A stretch of 64,000 nt of DNA from a virus. This document shows positions 63,229-64,000 of the stretch, in pieces. Made by a program: the position numbers and the translations under genes. The notes under the pieces are model-generated. The model did no database searches. It was not told where the DNA came from and worked only from the letters and a program-made list of their open reading frames with translations. The DNA is taken from IMG/VR virus record IMGVR_UViG_3300025853_000041, positions 41,182 through 105,181 of that record, one strand, 5' to 3'. Each line of letters starts with the position of its first letter. The stretch's first letter is position 1.

Positions 63229-63608
63229 ATCTTTATTAATTTTAATGCTTCTTGTAATCCTTGTTCTAAAGCTTCTTCGTAGCTATTAAACATACCAGAG
63301 TCTATATTTCCAAAATAATAATCATAACTATAAATTGTTGTGCCATTGGTTTTGTTTAAATTAAATGCCCATCCACTTGCATTACACCAAATATCTACAT
63401 CAATATTATGAGTGTCCCTCAACCATTTTTGAAGTAATGATTGGGTTGGTGAGGCAAAGGAACCTACATAACTATTTGGTTTATTATGCATACCTAATTT
63501 AGTACCTGTTAACACACCATCTTCATTATACCTCATTTGAGATAACCCATTAAATCCCTTTTCTTTAGCCAATTTAGCTGTATCAAATGTTATTAGTTGC
63601 TCTTTCAT
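63225..63608 (-). CDS. Hypothetical protein common in Bacteroides phages, 127 residues
   Basis: A protein starting MKEQLITFDTAKLAKEKGFN, with SPTQSLLQKWLRDTHNIDVD in the middle and SYEEALEQGLQEALKLI at the C-terminus. This layout (LITFxTAKLAKEKGF, PTQSLLQKWLR, YEEALExGL) is, from memory, a frequent small protein of Bacteroides phages and mobile elements with unknown function. It is followed by the coupled membrane peptide. Confidence 0.65.
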   Translation of the reverse strand: MKEQLITFDTAKLAKEKGFNGLSQMRYNEDGVLTGTKLGMHNKPNSYVGSFASPTQSLLQKWLRDTHNIDVDIWCNASGWAFNLNKTNGTTIYSYDYYFGNIDSGMFNSYEEALEQGLQEALKLIKI

Positions 63609-63629
63609 TCTATTTAGTTTTAGTTGTAG

Positions 63630-63800
63630 TTATAGCCAATTAAAGTAAAGAGCTATTTGAATGAATGTTATTGTGCCACCAATCATACTTATAAACCAAT
63701 ACCAAAGTGCATACAATTTGTTCTTTATCTGTTTATCAGAAGCCCAAAATATACCAATAAAAGGTAAATAACTGGCTATTTTTATCCATAGTCTTTTCAT
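63630..63800 (-). CDS. Small membrane protein, 56 residues
   Basis: The frame starts MKRLWIKIASYLPFIGIFWA, has a basic loop (SDKQIKNKLY) and a second hydrophobic segment (WYWFISMIGGTITFIQIALY). Two transmembrane helices with a charged loop are predicted. It lies between a terminator-like hairpin (63823-63869) and the 127-residue gene. It could be an early membrane protein, or a holin-like one; no lysis partner is seen. Confidence 0.55.
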   Translation of the reverse strand: MKRLWIKIASYLPFIGIFWASDKQIKNKLYALWYWFISMIGGTITFIQIALYFNWL

Positions 63801-63822
63801 AATTTCAATATATTATCGTTTT

Positions 63823-63869
63823 AAAAAAGAAGAGCTGAGAATAAGGATGTGCATCTACACTTAATTCTC
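63823..63869 (-). terminator. Terminator-like hairpin with T-run
   Basis: On the minus strand GAGAATTAAG pairs with CTTATTCTC (one bulged base), and inner GTG/CAC can extend it. TTCTTTTTT follows on that strand. It is 23 bases before the start of the 56-residue membrane protein, so it should end a transcript coming from beyond the window. Confidence 0.7.
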
Positions 63870-63925
63870 ATTTAATTGATATTGTAGGTATAGCTTTTAC
63901 CTCTCCAGAATCAAACTCTTTTAAT

Positions 63926-64000
63926 TTAATCTACCCACTCTATTAGTGGACACCAATTTCTATATAATGACACAAGCATACTCCACATAAACCTAAATGG
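63926..64000 (-). CDS. Possible 3' end of a gene or small ORF at the window edge
   Basis: A frame open at the window end, containing MWSMLVSLYRNWCPLIEWVD before a TAA at 63926. It could be the end of a gene outside the window or a short ORF. Codons are unremarkable and the segment is Trp-rich. The stretch 63870-63925 has only a weak hairpin and no gene. Confidence 0.25.
   Translation of the reverse strand, partial: PFRFMWSMLVSLYRNWCPLIEWVD

Noticed and set aside
63905-63919. AGAGTTTGATTCTGG on the minus strand, like the start of 16S rRNA
   Set aside because: Similarity stops after about 15 bases and no rRNA structure follows.
1-64000. Stop-codon recoding as in some crAss-like phages
   Set aside because: TGA and TAG close intact genes at expected places (1639, 32409), and no conserved gene is interrupted.
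1-64000. CRISPR arrays, insertion sequences, integrase or attachment sites
   Set aside because: No spaced direct repeats, transposase or integrase motifs were seen on either strand.

Overview
The window is a 64 kb piece of a tailed-phage genome, most likely a crAss-like phage (order Crassvirales) of a Bacteroidota host. Four things support this. First, there is a giant protein of 4359 residues with the DFDID catalytic motif of the crAss-like virion RNA polymerase. Second, the virion genes follow a crAss-like order: ring/connector proteins, an IHF-like protein, a P22-gp4-like tail protein, a ~1950-residue muzzle/stabilization protein, then cargo proteins. Third, starts are AT-rich with no obvious Shine-Dalgarno. 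Fourth, several small families look like Bacteroides-phage proteins. No integrase, CRISPR array or insertion sequence was seen. The standard genetic code fits: TAA, TGA (1639) and TAG (32409) all close genes.

Layout. Bases 1-32409, plus strand: the virion module. It starts with a cut-off metallophosphoesterase and a PD-(D/E)XK nuclease. Connector and tail proteins follow (1636-5413), then the muzzle protein (5413-11253) with a von Willebrand A-like insert. Two cargo proteins (11282-14652), the giant RNA polymerase polyprotein (14660-27739) and a 1554-residue membrane-spanning cargo protein (27745-32409) end the module. A symmetric hairpin at about 32431-32460 separates it from the convergent minus-strand module.

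Bases 32460-60735, minus strand (read from right to left): replication, repair, nucleotide and host-takeover genes, closely packed and often overlapping by 1-23 bases. Replication genes are a Dda-like helicase, a family A DNA polymerase, an SF2 helicase, a ligase, a DnaB-like ATPase, a Sak4-like ATPase, an SSB-like protein and a primase. Repair and recombination genes are uracil-DNA glycosylase, a Holliday-junction-resolvase-like nuclease, a RecE/RecB-like nuclease and a UvrD-like helicase. Nucleotide genes are dNMP kinase, a B12-dependent ribonucleotide reductase, dUTPase and an HD phosphohydrolase. rIIA/rIIB homologues, a macro-domain protein, and a complete GroES/GroEL pair complete the set. 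The end of the operon holds a ParB/sulfiredoxin-like protein and a membrane-anchored protein.

Bases 60736-64000, minus strand: a block of small genes bounded by terminator-like hairpins at 60794-60827 and 63823-63869. It contains a pair of tandem paralogues and a phage-encoded tmRNA (62733-63130).

Two items stand out. The tmRNA has a good acceptor stem, T arm, P2 helix and H-type pseudoknot, but its apparent tag frame is about 42 codons long and ends in LIAA. The Sak4-like ATPase at 51285-51956 carries its motifs in permuted order, with the Walker B-like segment before the P-loop. Also notable are the phage GroEL with all key ATPase residues, a metalloprotease motif fused to the RNA polymerase polyprotein, and a uracil-DNA glycosylase with an altered catalytic motif.
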